Source: Mycobacterium sp. 1164966.3 (GTDB taxonomy: Bacteria > Actinomycetota > Actinomycetes > Mycobacteriales > Mycobacteriaceae). From it: a stretch of DNA of 64,000 nucleotides. Location: positions 57,883 to 121,882 of the forward strand of contig NZ_LZSG01000042.1 in NCBI RefSeq assembly GCF_001665395.1. The letters run 5' to 3'. Below, one piece after another: positions 8,017 through 16,560 of this stretch (position 1 is its first letter; each line of letters starts with the position of its first letter). The notes beneath the pieces were generated by a model. That model was not told the DNA's origin. It was given only the letters and a program-made list of their open reading frames with translations, and did not search any database. Made by a program: the position numbers and the translations under genes.

Positions 8017-8478
8017 ATGCCGACACCGCGACGCGGGCAGGAGCGCATCGAAATCGCCGCCCCTCCGGAGGAGGTGTTCGACCTCGTGGCCGACATAACC
8101 CGGATGGGCGAGTGGAGTCCGGAATGCTACCGCTGCGAGTGGCTGAACGGAGCGACCGAAGCTGCGCCGGGAGCACGGTTTCGCGGCTACAACCGAATTC
8201 GTGGCTATCGCTGGCAACGTACCGTACAAGTCGACGTCGCAGACCGCGGCCGGGAATTCGCCTTCACCACTCTCGACGGCCGCACCGGACGGCACGAAAC
8301 CCGTTGGCGTTACACGATGGAACCTTCGTCGAACGGTACGGCACTCACCGAGTCCTTCGAATTCCTCTGGTGTTCGGCTGCCAACCGAACGCTCGAAATG
8401 TTCCTGCCCCGCGGACGCCAGATGAATCGGGGTATCCACGAGACACTGGCACGAATCAAGCGCGCCGCCGAACGATGA
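8017..8478 (+). CDS. SRPBCC/polyketide cyclase-like protein
   Basis: 153 residues. IEIAAPPEEVFDLVADITRMGEWSPE is the usual N-terminus of the START/SRPBCC superfamily, a helix-grip fold that binds hydrophobic ligands. It starts 52 nt after fadE7 behind a GAGAGAG ribosome site and ends 7 nt before the secreted-protein gene, so it is probably co-transcribed. I know of no equivalent at this position in H37Rv. Ligand unknown. Confidence 0.78.
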   Translation: MPTPRRGQERIEIAAPPEEVFDLVADITRMGEWSPECYRCEWLNGATEAAPGARFRGYNRIRGYRWQRTVQVDVADRGREFAFTTLDGRTGRHETRWRYTMEPSSNGTALTESFEFLWCSAANRTLEMFLPRGRQMNRGIHETLARIKRAAER

Positions 8479-8485
8479 TCCGGAG

Positions 8486-9118
8486 ATGCCTATGAGAGCT
8501 ACGGCTTGTCGAATGGGTGCGTGGGTCGCGGCGAGCGTGTTTCTGGCCGCGGCGACCGGGATTCCCACAGCCGGCGCTGATCCCAGCGTCGCTCTTCCGC
8601 CAATGACTTCCAGCGGTGGCGGTCCGATCGTCGGTGGCGGCGACGAGGCCGCGCAGGGACGGATGTCGCTGCAACTCACCAGCCGTAACAATCCGGACAT
8701 CCAAGAGGTAGACGGTTCGGATGCGGCCGCGTTCATCAACGCCGCGGCCGGCCTCACCGACCTCCGGCTCGCAGCCCCGTTCCAGTTGCTGCAACGGGCG
8801 CTGGGCTGCCAGAAGGACAACGCGGGATTCGGAGCGCGCGCCTACCGGCGGGCCGACGGGCAGTGGGGAGGCGCAGTGCTGGTCATCGCCAAGAGCGCCA
8901 CCTCGGACGTCGACACGCTGACCAACTGCGTCAGCTCCAGCTGGCCCAAACCCACGGCCGGCGCGGCAACGTCGATGTGTAACAGCGGCTGGACCTACCC
9001 CACCTCCGGCGAAAACCACCGTCCGGAAACGTATTACATCTTGCTGGCCGGCACGGCTTCGGATTTCTGCAGTGTGCCGGACGCGAACTACCGGAACTAC
9101 GCAACCGCCTGGCCGTGA
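8486..9118 (+). CDS. Secreted protein of unknown function (Rv0398c homologue)
   Basis: 210 residues. A signal peptide of about 31 residues (hydrophobic AAWVAASVFLAAATG-like core, cleavage near TAGA-D) precedes a mature domain with four cysteines, probably disulfide-bonded outside the cell. Length and location agree with H37Rv Rv0398c (213 residues). No catalytic motif was recognised. GGAGATG before ATG 8486 is a reasonable ribosome site; an in-frame ATG at 8492 is an alternative. Confidence 0.75.
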   Translation: MPMRATACRMGAWVAASVFLAAATGIPTAGADPSVALPPMTSSGGGPIVGGGDEAAQGRMSLQLTSRNNPDIQEVDGSDAAAFINAAAGLTDLRLAAPFQLLQRALGCQKDNAGFGARAYRRADGQWGGAVLVIAKSATSDVDTLTNCVSSSWPKPTAGAATSMCNSGWTYPTSGENHRPETYYILLAGTASDFCSVPDANYRNYATAWP

Positions 9119-9129
9119 CCTGAGACCGT

Positions 9130-9135
9130 TATCCT
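9130..9135 (+). promoter_or_regulatory. -10 box TATCCT, leaderless layout
   Basis: TATCCT ends 6 nt before the ATG at 9142 and no ribosome site is present, so the SDR gene may be transcribed separately from the genes before it. Confidence 0.5.
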
Positions 9136-9141
9136 TCCCGA

Positions 9142-9987
9142 ATGGCAACGAGCGTGTCCGGGAAGATCGCATTCGTCACCGGCGGCGCGTCCGGCATCGG
9201 CGCAGCGCTGGCCGCCGAGTTGACCGAGGGCGGCGCCGAGGTCTGGATCGCGGATCGCCAACTCGACGCCGCGCAGGAGTTGGCGCAGCGTCTCAACAAC
9301 GCCGGCGCGAAGACGCACGCCATCGAGCTCGACGTGCGCGACTATCCGTCGTTCGAGCGCGCCGCTGCCGAGGTGGTGCGGCAATCCGGCCGGATCGACT
9401 ATCTGTTCAACAATGCCGGCATCGGGGTGGGCGGCGAGGTCGACTCATACACGCTCGACGACTGGAACGACGTCTTCGATGTGAACCTGCACGGTGTGGT
9501 GCACGACATCCAGGCGATCTACCCGATCATGATCGGGCAGCGCTCGGGCCACATCGTCAACACCGCGTCGGTGGCCGGCCTGCTCGCCTCCCCCGGTTCG
9601 GCGAGCTACACCGCGTCCAAGCATGCCGTCGTCGCACTGTCGAAGGCGCTCCGGCTGGAGGCCAAACGCCACGGCGTTCAGGTATCGGTGCTGTGTCCGG
9701 GCGCGATCCGGACCCCGATCCTCACCGGCGGCAAGTACGGACGCATGGCCATGACCGGCCTCAGCGACGAGCAACTACTCAAATTCTGGGAACCGGCGCG
9801 GCCGATGGCACCCGAGAAGTTCGCCGAACGGGCCCTTCGGGCGGTGCTGCGCGAAGACGCCATCATCGTGGTGCCTGCCTGGTGGAAGGCCGCGTGGTAC
9901 CTGGACCGCTGGTTTCCGGCGGTGTCGACGCTGTTTGCCCGGCTCACGCTCAAACGTATCCGTGAAATGGATTCCGGCGCAGCGTGA
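9142..9987 (+). CDS. Short-chain dehydrogenase/reductase
   Basis: 281 residues. Classical SDR motifs are in order: TGGASGIGAAL (nucleotide binding, residues 12-22), NNAGIG, the catalytic Ser in NTASVAG, and SYTASKHAV with the Tyr-x-x-x-Lys pair. It oxidises or reduces an alcohol/ketone with NAD(P)(H). The last 50 residues contain hydrophobic and Trp-rich stretches (WWKAAWYLDRWF), suggesting membrane contact as in other mycobacterial lipid SDRs. The substrate is unknown. Confidence 0.85.
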   Translation: MATSVSGKIAFVTGGASGIGAALAAELTEGGAEVWIADRQLDAAQELAQRLNNAGAKTHAIELDVRDYPSFERAAAEVVRQSGRIDYLFNNAGIGVGGEVDSYTLDDWNDVFDVNLHGVVHDIQAIYPIMIGQRSGHIVNTASVAGLLASPGSASYTASKHAVVALSKALRLEAKRHGVQVSVLCPGAIRTPILTGGKYGRMAMTGLSDEQLLKFWEPARPMAPEKFAERALRAVLREDAIIVVPAWWKAAWYLDRWFPAVSTLFARLTLKRIREMDSGAA

Positions 9988-9999
9988 TTCGGATGTGGT

Positions 10000-10061
10000 G
10001 GCGAACAGACGCAAAAGCAACCCGACACACCGCGCGCGGAGGGGCTTTTCGTCTGCTCGCC
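10000..10061. terminator. Stem-loop GGCGAACAGACG..., terminator-like
   Basis: Left arm 10000-10023 (GGCGAACAGACGCAAAAGC...) pairs with right arm 10041-10061 (GGGGCTTTTCGTCTGCTCGCC) with a few bulges. It lies 12 nt after the SDR stop and before ndhA, so it could end the SDR transcript. No U tract follows. Confidence 0.6.
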
Positions 10062-10133
10062 GTCAGATAGGTGACGATGCCCTACGCGGCGTCGTACGGT
10101 GAGGAGGCGCTGTGAAGACTGGGAGGGACGAGT

Positions 10134-11543
10134 ATGACGCAATCCAGCGAGCCGGCGGCTGCCGTCAGGCGCCATCAGGTCGTCGTCATCGGAAGCGGGT
10201 TCGGCGGACTGAACGCGGCCAGGTCGCTCAAACGGGCTGACGTCGACGTCACGCTGATCTCGAAGACGACGACGCACCTGTTCCAGCCGTTGCTCTACCA
10301 GGTAGCGACCGGAATCCTGTCCGAAGGCGATATCGCCCCTACCACCCGACTGGTGCTGCGCAAGCAGAAGAACGTGCGGGTTCTGCTCGGCGAGGTCAAC
10401 GCCATCGACCTGAAGGCGAAGACGGTTACCTCGAAGCTGATGGCCATGGAGACGGTCACCCCTTATGACAGCCTGATCGTGGCCGCCGGGGCGCAGCAGT
10501 CCTATTTCGGCAACGACCATTTCGCCACCTTCGCGCCCGGCATGAAGAGCATCGACGACGCGCTGGAGTTGCGCGGCCGCATCCTCGGTGCGTTCGAGGC
10601 GGCCGAGGTGACCACCGACCCGGCCGAACGGGAACGGCGCCTGACGTTCGTCGTCGTCGGTGCCGGTCCGACGGGTGTCGAGATCGCGGGCCAGATCGTC
10701 GAACTGGCCGAGCGAACGCTGGCCGGGGCGTTCAGGACTATCACCCCCACGGAATGCCGGGTGATTCTGCTCGACGCGGCGCCGGCGGTATTGCCGCCGA
10801 TGGGGCCGAAGTTGGGTCTCAAGGCGCAGCGGCGGCTGGAGAAGATGGATGTCGAAATTCAGCTGAACGCGATGGTGACCGCAGTCGACTACAAGGGCAT
10901 CACCATCAAGGAGAAGGACGGTGACGAACGCCGCATCGAGTGTGCATGCAAGGTGTGGGCGGCCGGCGTCCAAGCCAGCCCGCTGGGCAAGATGATCGCC
11001 GAACAGTCCGACGGGACCGAGACCGACCGCGCCGGACGAGTGATCGTAGAACCGGACCTCACAGTCAAGGGACACCCGCACGTCTTCGTCGTCGGCGATC
11101 TGATGTCCGTGCCGGGAGTACCGGGGATGGCGCAGGGAGCGATCCAAGGAGCGCACTACGCCACCAAGACGATCAAGAACACCGTCAAAGGCAAAGACGA
11201 TCCGGCCAACCGCGAGCCGTTCAAGTACTTCAATAAGGGCAGCATGGCGACGATCTCGCGGAACAGCGCCGTCGCGCAGGTCGGCAAGCTGGAGTTCGGA
11301 GGCTACTTCGCCTGGTTGGCTTGGCTGGTATTGCACCTGTATTACCTGGTAGGCCACCGCAACCGCATTGCCGCCTTGTTCTCCTGGTGGATCTCGTTCG
11401 TAGGGCGCAGCCGCGGCCAGATGGCCATCACCAGCCAGATGATCTACGCCCGATCGGTGATCAACTGGATGACGCAGACGCAGGGGCAGGGACCGCTGGC
11501 CGCCGCCGAGCAGGCCGAAGAGGCCGAACAACACGCGGGCTAG
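10134..11543 (+). CDS. ndhA: Type II NADH:quinone oxidoreductase
   Basis: 469 residues. An FAD-binding VVIGSGFGGLNAARSL stretch (residues 16-31) and the NADH-binding FVVVGAGPTGVEIAGQI stretch define NDH-2. FVVGD near residue 320 is the second FAD contact, and the C-terminal amphipathic/hydrophobic segment (LAWLVLHLYYLVGHRN) anchors it to the inner face of the membrane. It oxidises NADH and reduces menaquinone without pumping protons. Synteny with metZ, purT and the rhodanese gene identifies it as ndhA rather than ndh. A GGGAGG ribosome site precedes ATG 10134. Its stop shares CTAG with the convergent metZ stop. Confidence 0.92.
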   Translation: MTQSSEPAAAVRRHQVVVIGSGFGGLNAARSLKRADVDVTLISKTTTHLFQPLLYQVATGILSEGDIAPTTRLVLRKQKNVRVLLGEVNAIDLKAKTVTSKLMAMETVTPYDSLIVAAGAQQSYFGNDHFATFAPGMKSIDDALELRGRILGAFEAAEVTTDPAERERRLTFVVVGAGPTGVEIAGQIVELAERTLAGAFRTITPTECRVILLDAAPAVLPPMGPKLGLKAQRRLEKMDVEIQLNAMVTAVDYKGITIKEKDGDERRIECACKVWAAGVQASPLGKMIAEQSDGTETDRAGRVIVEPDLTVKGHPHVFVVGDLMSVPGVPGMAQGAIQGAHYATKTIKNTVKGKDDPANREPFKYFNKGSMATISRNSAVAQVGKLEFGGYFAWLAWLVLHLYYLVGHRNRIAALFSWWISFVGRSRGQMAITSQMIYARSVINWMTQTQGQGPLAAAEQAEEAEQHAG

Positions 11544-12760
11544 CTCAGCGCCTGATCGATATCGGCGATCAGATCGTCGGCGCTCTCCAGCCCGACCGAG
11601 ATGCGGACCACGCCGTCACCGAGCCCGATCGCGGCGCGGCCCTCTGGGCCCATCGCCCGGTGAGTCGTCGTCGCCGGATGAGTGACAAGGGATTTGGCGT
11701 CGCCGAGATTGTTCGAGATATCGATCAGCCGCAGCTTGTCGAGCAATTCGAAGGCCCGTGCCTTTGCGGCGCTCTCAGGTACGTCGAGTTCGAAGGTAAT
11801 TACCGTTCCGCCACCGGACATTTGGCGCTTGGCCAGGTCGTACTGCGGGTGTGACACCAGATACGGGTATCGCACCCAGCGCACCGCCGGGTGAGTCTCC
11901 AGGAACTCCGCGATCCGCTGCGCCGAGGAATTGCTCTGTTCCACCCGAATAGCCAGCGTCTCAAGGCCTTTCAGCAACACCCAGGCGTTGAACGCGCTCA
12001 TCGCCGGACCGGTGTGGCGCATCAGCTTCTGCACCGGCCCGTCGATGTACTCCTTGTCGCCGAGGATGGCGCCGCCCAGCACCCGACCCTGACCGTCGAT
12101 GTGCTTGGTGCCCGAGTACACCACCACGTCCGCGCCGAGTGGAAAGCCCTGCTGCAGCAACGGCGTGGCAAAGACGTTGTCCAACACCACCTTTGCGCCC
12201 GCGGCGTGAGCCATATCGCTCACCGCGGCGATGTCCACCAGCGATTGCATGGGATTCGACGGAGTTTCGAAGAACACCGCCTGCGTTGGTACCGACAGCG
12301 CCTGCTCCCACTGCGAAAGGTCATCGCCGTCGACGAATACAGTCTCCACTCCCCAGCGCGGCAGGATCTCGTTGCACACCACGAAGCACGAGCCGAAGAG
12401 GCTGCGGGCGGCCACCAGCCGATCACCGGCGCCCAGCAGCGCGCCGAGTGAGACGAACACCGCGGCCATGCCGCTCGCGGTGCCGAAAGCCGCCGGGGCG
12501 CCTTCGATCAGGCGCAGCCGCTCCTCGAACATCGTCACCGTCGGGTTGCCGTAGCGGGAGTACACGAAGTGGTCCGACTCGCCGGTGAACGACTCCTCCG
12601 CGACAGCCGCCGAGGGGTACACGTAGCCGGACGTCAGGTACATCGCTTCGGCGGTCTCGTCGAAGCCGGACCGCAAGATCCCGCCACGCACCCCGATGGT
12701 GGCTTGGCTCACGCCGTCGGGCAGCCCCTTCGGCGTCCGGACCGAGGGCCGATCGGTCAT
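11540..12760 (-). CDS. metZ: O-succinylhomoserine sulfhydrylase
   Basis: 406 residues. PLP-dependent Cys/Met metabolism fold; the lysine that binds PLP lies in VVYSGTKHIDGQGRVLGG, and SRYGNPTVTMFEERL and AFGTASGMAA are conserved cofactor contacts. It makes homocysteine from O-succinylhomoserine and sulfide for methionine synthesis. ATG 12760 lies 7 nt after the rhodanese stop, so it is translated as part of purT-rhodanese-metZ. The match to MetZ (Rv0391) is supported by the same three-gene order in H37Rv. The stop codon overlaps ndhA by 4 nt on opposite strands (CTAG). Confidence 0.92.
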   Translation of the reverse strand: MTDRPSVRTPKGLPDGVSQATIGVRGGILRSGFDETAEAMYLTSGYVYPSAAVAEESFTGESDHFVYSRYGNPTVTMFEERLRLIEGAPAAFGTASGMAAVFVSLGALLGAGDRLVAARSLFGSCFVVCNEILPRWGVETVFVDGDDLSQWEQALSVPTQAVFFETPSNPMQSLVDIAAVSDMAHAAGAKVVLDNVFATPLLQQGFPLGADVVVYSGTKHIDGQGRVLGGAILGDKEYIDGPVQKLMRHTGPAMSAFNAWVLLKGLETLAIRVEQSNSSAQRIAEFLETHPAVRWVRYPYLVSHPQYDLAKRQMSGGGTVITFELDVPESAAKARAFELLDKLRLIDISNNLGDAKSLVTHPATTTHRAMGPEGRAAIGLGDGVVRISVGLESADDLIADIDQALS

Positions 12761-12767
12761 TGCTGCT

Positions 12768-13190
12768 TCATCCCTGCTTCCAGGGCAAACCGATTGCCCG
12801 CCAACCCGTTCCGCCGCGGTGACCATCGGCGTCGAGCTGCCCCTCGAAGCCGTCCAGCACGTTGTAGGCCGGCGTGAGGCCGGCCTCGGTGGCCAGCTCA
12901 GCGGCGCCGATGGAGCGGTTTCCCGAGCGGCACAGGAAGACCACCGGCCGCTCCTCCCCACTGGTTGCCGACGGAATCCGGTCCCGCAGTTCGGTCAAGA
13001 AGTTCTCGTTGCGCTGCCCGTTGGAACTGTTCCACTCGATGAAAACCACCTCACGGCCCAGGCTCGATAGGTCGGGCACGCCGACGAATCGCCATTCGGC
13101 GTCGGTGCGCACGTCGACCAGGACCGCGTCGGGGTTGTCGCTGAGCAGCTTCCAGGCCTGCTCGGGCGTGATATCTCCTGCGTAACTCAT
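12768..13190 (-). CDS. Single-domain rhodanese-like protein (Rv0390 homologue)
   Basis: 140 residues. VLVDVRTDAEW and the active-site loop VFLCRSGNRSIGAA (Cys in C-R-S-G-N-R-S) define a rhodanese/sulfurtransferase domain. It moves sulfane sulfur and, lying next to metZ, could supply sulfur for homocysteine formation; this is inference. ATG 13190 overlaps the purT stop as ATGA. Length equals that of H37Rv Rv0390. Confidence 0.9.
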   Translation of the reverse strand: MSYAGDITPEQAWKLLSDNPDAVLVDVRTDAEWRFVGVPDLSSLGREVVFIEWNSSNGQRNENFLTELRDRIPSATSGEERPVVFLCRSGNRSIGAAELATEAGLTPAYNVLDGFEGQLDADGHRGGTGWRAIGLPWKQG

Positions 13191-14380
13191 CCGCGTGAGT
13201 CTCGCATATTCAGCCGACTCGCCGACTCCCGGGCACGTTCGCGCGCCGTCGCCAGATCCGCTCCTGTGGCCAATGTCACTCCCGGCGGCCGCCCGTCGCG
13301 CTGGCCGAAGACGCGGACATCGCTTTCCGGCACGCCGAGCGCTGCGGTCAGCGCGGCGGACGTGAGGTCGGCGCTGCGGGCGTCCAGCACGTGGCAGGCG
13401 CCCGGCGAGATCATCATGGTGTCCACCGGAAGGCCGAGGATCACGCGCGCCTGCAGATCGAATGCCGAAAGCCGCTGACTGCACAGCGTTACCCAGACGC
13501 TCTGCCGCGGATAGGCGGTGATGTCGGCGAAGTACACCTCGTCGCCGTTGATCATCAACTCGACGCCGAAGACGCCCCGCCCGCCGAGTGCCTTGACGAT
13601 TCGGGCTGCGACGGATTTGGCGGCGTCCATCGCGGCCGTGCTCACCTTCTGGGGTTGCCAAGACTCGGTGACCTCGGCGTGGACGTCGACATGGCCGATG
13701 GGTGAACAGAACTCGATCGCCGGACCATTGGGACCCTCGCTGCGCACAGCGAGCAGGGTGACCAGGACCTCGACCTCGACCACCGCTTCGGCCAGTACCC
13801 GATGGTGCGCTTTGTCATGGCCGACCGCATGCTGCCAGGCCGCCGCGATATCTTCTGGCCCACGCACCAGGGACTGGCCCGGCCCGAGTGGGCCCGCCAC
13901 CGGCTTCACCAGCAACGGGTATCCCGCGTGTGCCGCCACCGCCTCAAGTTCGTCGATCGATCCGGCGAACCAGAAGGGCGCAGTGGGCAGGCCAAGCTCG
14001 TCGGCGGCCAGTCGGCGCAGTCTCTCCCGGTCGGAGGTGAGCCCGATGCTGCGGGCGCTGGGAACCAGCTCCGTGCGGCCGTCGAGGCCCTCGAGTCCGG
14101 CAAGGTCGGCGACGCTCACCAGGAAATCCGGTTTCAGCCGGCCGACTAGCGCTGACAGATCGTCCGTGCCGGTCGGTTGCTCAATCACCTCCGCGCCGAG
14201 CCGCCGCAACGCGATCGCGAGCTCCGGCGTGAACTCGTCGGAACCCAGCAACATGACCACAGGCCTGACGTGGGCAGTGATATTGGGGGCATCGGCTGGT
14301 TCGTCAGCAGGCTCCGGCGTCGCCGACTCGTGCTGTCCTTCGATCGAGGCCTCGGTCACGCTTTCCAGGATAAGGGCCAC
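13187..14380 (-). CDS. purT: Formate-dependent GAR transformylase (ATP-grasp)
   Basis: 397 residues. VVMLLGSDEFTPELAIALRRLGAEVI, YPLLVKPVAGPLGPGQSLV (ATP-grasp lysine and loop), FCSPIGH and GVFGVELMINGDEVYFADI match PurT. It makes formyl-GAR from GAR, formate and ATP in purine synthesis, as an alternative to PurN. The first 40 residues (Glu/Ala/Pro-rich) are extra to the core fold; a GTG at 14380 is the start used. First gene of the purT-rhodanese-metZ operon. It forms the left border of the block that is inverted relative to H37Rv. Confidence 0.88.
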   Translation of the reverse strand: MALILESVTEASIEGQHESATPEPADEPADAPNITAHVRPVVMLLGSDEFTPELAIALRRLGAEVIEQPTGTDDLSALVGRLKPDFLVSVADLAGLEGLDGRTELVPSARSIGLTSDRERLRRLAADELGLPTAPFWFAGSIDELEAVAAHAGYPLLVKPVAGPLGPGQSLVRGPEDIAAAWQHAVGHDKAHHRVLAEAVVEVEVLVTLLAVRSEGPNGPAIEFCSPIGHVDVHAEVTESWQPQKVSTAAMDAAKSVAARIVKALGGRGVFGVELMINGDEVYFADITAYPRQSVWVTLCSQRLSAFDLQARVILGLPVDTMMISPGACHVLDARSADLTSAALTAALGVPESDVRVFGQRDGRPPGVTLATGADLATARERARESASRLNMRDSRG

Positions 14381-14421
14381 GCGGGCGGTATCACCTGGGC
14401 CGTTGTGTGCTCCCCTCTTGC

Positions 14422-14479
14422 CGAGCGACCGCGTTTGTACAGGAATACGACGTCATCGGCGTACATTTGCGGTCGCTCG
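14422..14479. repeat. Hairpin, CGAGCGACCGC arms, at an inversion breakpoint
   Basis: CGAGCGACCGC (14422-14432) pairs with its complement at 14469-14479. After a 3x3 internal loop, TGTAC (14436-14440) pairs with GTACA (14461-14465), leaving a 20-nt loop. It sits between the Rv0356c homologue stop and the purT start, both leftward, and could terminate the purA transcript before purT. Confidence 0.65.
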
Positions 14480-14485
14480 CGAACC

Positions 14486-15124
14486 CTATGGCTGGCCGGG
14501 CAGCAACCGCACCATCAGGCCGTTACCCTCGACAAGCAGCGTCTCCTCGGCGTCGACCAACTCCGCCGACACGAAGGCCTTGCGGCCCTCGGTGCTGGTG
14601 ACCCGGCCGCGAATGGCCAGCGGAACGTCGATCGGGGTGACCTTGCGGTAGTCCACATGCAGAAACGCGGTCCGGCTGATCGGCCGTCCTGCCGCGTGCG
14701 AAATCATGCCGAACATGTGGTCAAACAGCAGCGGCAGCACACCGCCGTGCACCGCCATGTTGCCGCCGACGTGAAACCGGCTGAAATATCCCGTCATTGC
14801 GACGCCGTCAGGGGCGTACCGCGTCAATGTCCACGGCGGCAGCAGCAGGCTGCCCATGCCCGGCAGGTCCGGCGTTCGCCCCGCCGGCGCCTTGCCCTCA
14901 GCGGCCTCGAACGGGCTTAACAAATCGACGAGCGCCTCGGCGCGGTCCGCCGCTTCGTCCCAGTTGTCCGAAGCCGCCGATACCGCCAGGTCCTGCAGCC
15001 GCCGCATCGCTGCCACGAATCGGCCGAAGCCCGGGCCGGGGGTGGCGGGCTCGTATTCGGGAAAGCCGCCGTGATGGTGATATTCGGGGTCGAGTTCTTC
15101 AGGATCCTGCACCGCATCCGTCAC
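14486..15124 (-). CDS. PaaI/hotdog-fold thioesterase-like protein (Rv0356c homologue)
   Basis: 212 residues. A hotdog domain occupies the C-terminal half: AVHGGVLPLLFDHMFGMISH followed by LHVDYRKVTPIDVPLAIRGRV. The N-terminal 90 residues are a helical extension starting with an acidic DPEELDPEYHHHGG stretch. The family hydrolyses acyl-CoA thioesters; the substrate is unknown. Its start overlaps the purA stop by 4 nt, and the same pair occurs in H37Rv (Rv0356c-purA), so it is in the purA operon. Confidence 0.82.
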   Translation of the reverse strand: MTDAVQDPEELDPEYHHHGGFPEYEPATPGPGFGRFVAAMRRLQDLAVSAASDNWDEAADRAEALVDLLSPFEAAEGKAPAGRTPDLPGMGSLLLPPWTLTRYAPDGVAMTGYFSRFHVGGNMAVHGGVLPLLFDHMFGMISHAAGRPISRTAFLHVDYRKVTPIDVPLAIRGRVTSTEGRKAFVSAELVDAEETLLVEGNGLMVRLLPGQP

Positions 15125-16419
15125 GGGCGGCCCTGCAGCACGTCACGGCGCACGATGGTCTGATCCCGCCCCGGGCCGACGCCGATACACGAAACCGATG
15201 CTCCGGCAAGCTCTTCCAGTCTCAGCACGTAATCCCGCGCCTTGGCGGGCAGGTCGTCGAAGTCGCGCGCCTGCGAAATGTCCTCCCACCAACCTGGCAA
15301 CTCCTCGTAGACCGGTTCGGCGCGACACAGATCGCTTTGCGTCATCGGCATGTCGTGCGTGAGCGACCCGTCGATCCGGTACCCGATGCAGACCGGCACG
15401 GTCTCCAGGCTGGACAGCACGTCCAACTTGGTCAGGAAGTAGTCGGTGATGCCGTTGACCCGGGTCGCGTAGCGCGCGATGACCGCGTCGAACCAGCCGC
15501 AGCGGCGTCGCCGCCCGGTGGTCACACCGAACTCCCCACCGGTCTTGGACAGGTATTCGCCGTTCTCGTCGAACAGCTCGGTGGGGAACGGCCCCGAGCC
15601 CACCCGGGTGGTGTAGGCCTTGAGAATCCCCAGCACGGTACCGATCCGGGTCGGGCCGATGCCCGAACCCACAGCCGCACCGCCGGCCGTCGGGTTCGAG
15701 GACGTCACGTAGGGATAGGTGCCGTGGTCGACGTCGAGCAGCGTGCCCTGCGAACCTTCCAGCAACACCGTTTCGCCTGCTTCCAGTGCGTTGTTCAGCA
15801 ACAGCCGGGTGTCGGCGATCCGATGCTGGAAGCCTTCGGCCTGCCGCAGCAACGTCTCCACCACTTGGTTCGGGTTCAGCGCTTTGCGGTTGTAGATCTT
15901 GACCAGCACCTGGTTCTTGAACTCGAGTGCGGCCTCGACCTTGTGCGCCAGCTGGTCGGGGTTCCGGACGTCCGCCACCCGGATTCCCATGCGGGCGATC
16001 TTGTCCTGGTAGCACGGACCGATGCCGCGGCCGGTGGTGCCGATCTTCTTACTGCCCATATAGCGCTCGGTCACCTTGTCGATCGCGACGTGGTAGGGCA
16101 TCAGCAAGTGCGCGTCGGCGGAAATCAGCAGTTTGGAGGTGTCGACGCCGCGGTCCTCGAGGCCTTTGAGCTCGTCCAGCAGGACGCCGGGGTCGATCAC
16201 CACGCCGTTGCCGATGACATTGGTGACGCCGGGGGTCAGCACCCCCGACGGGATCAGATGCAACGCGAAGTTCTCGCCGGTGGGTAGCACGACGGTGTGC
16301 CCGGCGTTGTTGCCACCCTGGTAGCGCACCACCCACTGAACGCGGCTACCGAGCAGGTCAGTGGCCTTACCTTTGCCCTCGTCGCCCCACTGGGCGCCGA
16401 TCAGGACGATTGCCGGCAT
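15121..16419 (-). CDS. purA: Adenylosuccinate synthetase
   Basis: 432 residues, the usual family length. The P-loop-like QWGDEGKGKATDLL (residues 9-22), GNNAGHTVV, STTGRGIGP-type loop (GTTGRGIGPCYQDK) and LLEGSQGTLLDVDHGTYP are all present. It joins IMP and aspartate using GTP, the first committed step to AMP. Leftward with the hotdog gene; divergent from the Rv0358 homologue. The intergenic region contains one copy of the 56-bp repeat family. Confidence 0.97.
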   Translation of the reverse strand: MPAIVLIGAQWGDEGKGKATDLLGSRVQWVVRYQGGNNAGHTVVLPTGENFALHLIPSGVLTPGVTNVIGNGVVIDPGVLLDELKGLEDRGVDTSKLLISADAHLLMPYHVAIDKVTERYMGSKKIGTTGRGIGPCYQDKIARMGIRVADVRNPDQLAHKVEAALEFKNQVLVKIYNRKALNPNQVVETLLRQAEGFQHRIADTRLLLNNALEAGETVLLEGSQGTLLDVDHGTYPYVTSSNPTAGGAAVGSGIGPTRIGTVLGILKAYTTRVGSGPFPTELFDENGEYLSKTGGEFGVTTGRRRRCGWFDAVIARYATRVNGITDYFLTKLDVLSSLETVPVCIGYRIDGSLTHDMPMTQSDLCRAEPVYEELPGWWEDISQARDFDDLPAKARDYVLRLEELAGASVSCIGVGPGRDQTIVRRDVLQGRP

Positions 16420-16462
16420 GACTTGCTCCCGCCTGCTCTGGCCTGGTTACGGATGCTTATTC

Positions 16463-16509
16463 GTGGTGATCGCAAGCGCGGCGCAGCCGGGCGCAGCGGG
16501 TCGCCACCA
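16463..16509. repeat. Dispersed single copy of the 56-bp repeat unit
   Basis: GTGGTGATCGCAAGCGCGGC followed by GCAGCCGGGCGCAGCGGGTCG and CCACCAT is the same unit as the tandem copies at 278-418, with three substitutions by eye. It lies in the divergent gap between purA and the next gene. Confidence 0.8.
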
Positions 16510-16560
16510 TAATTGTGGTCCAGCCGGTGACCTACCCTACCCAGCAGGTTGCGAGGAACC

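Noticed and set aside
9678..11534. Antisense open frame of about 618 codons opposite ndhA
   Set aside because: Typical open antisense frame in high-GC sequence; His/Arg-rich composition and no motifs.
16420..16560. Purine riboswitch upstream of purA
   Set aside because: The gap consists mainly of the dispersed 56-bp repeat copy; no purine aptamer core was found.
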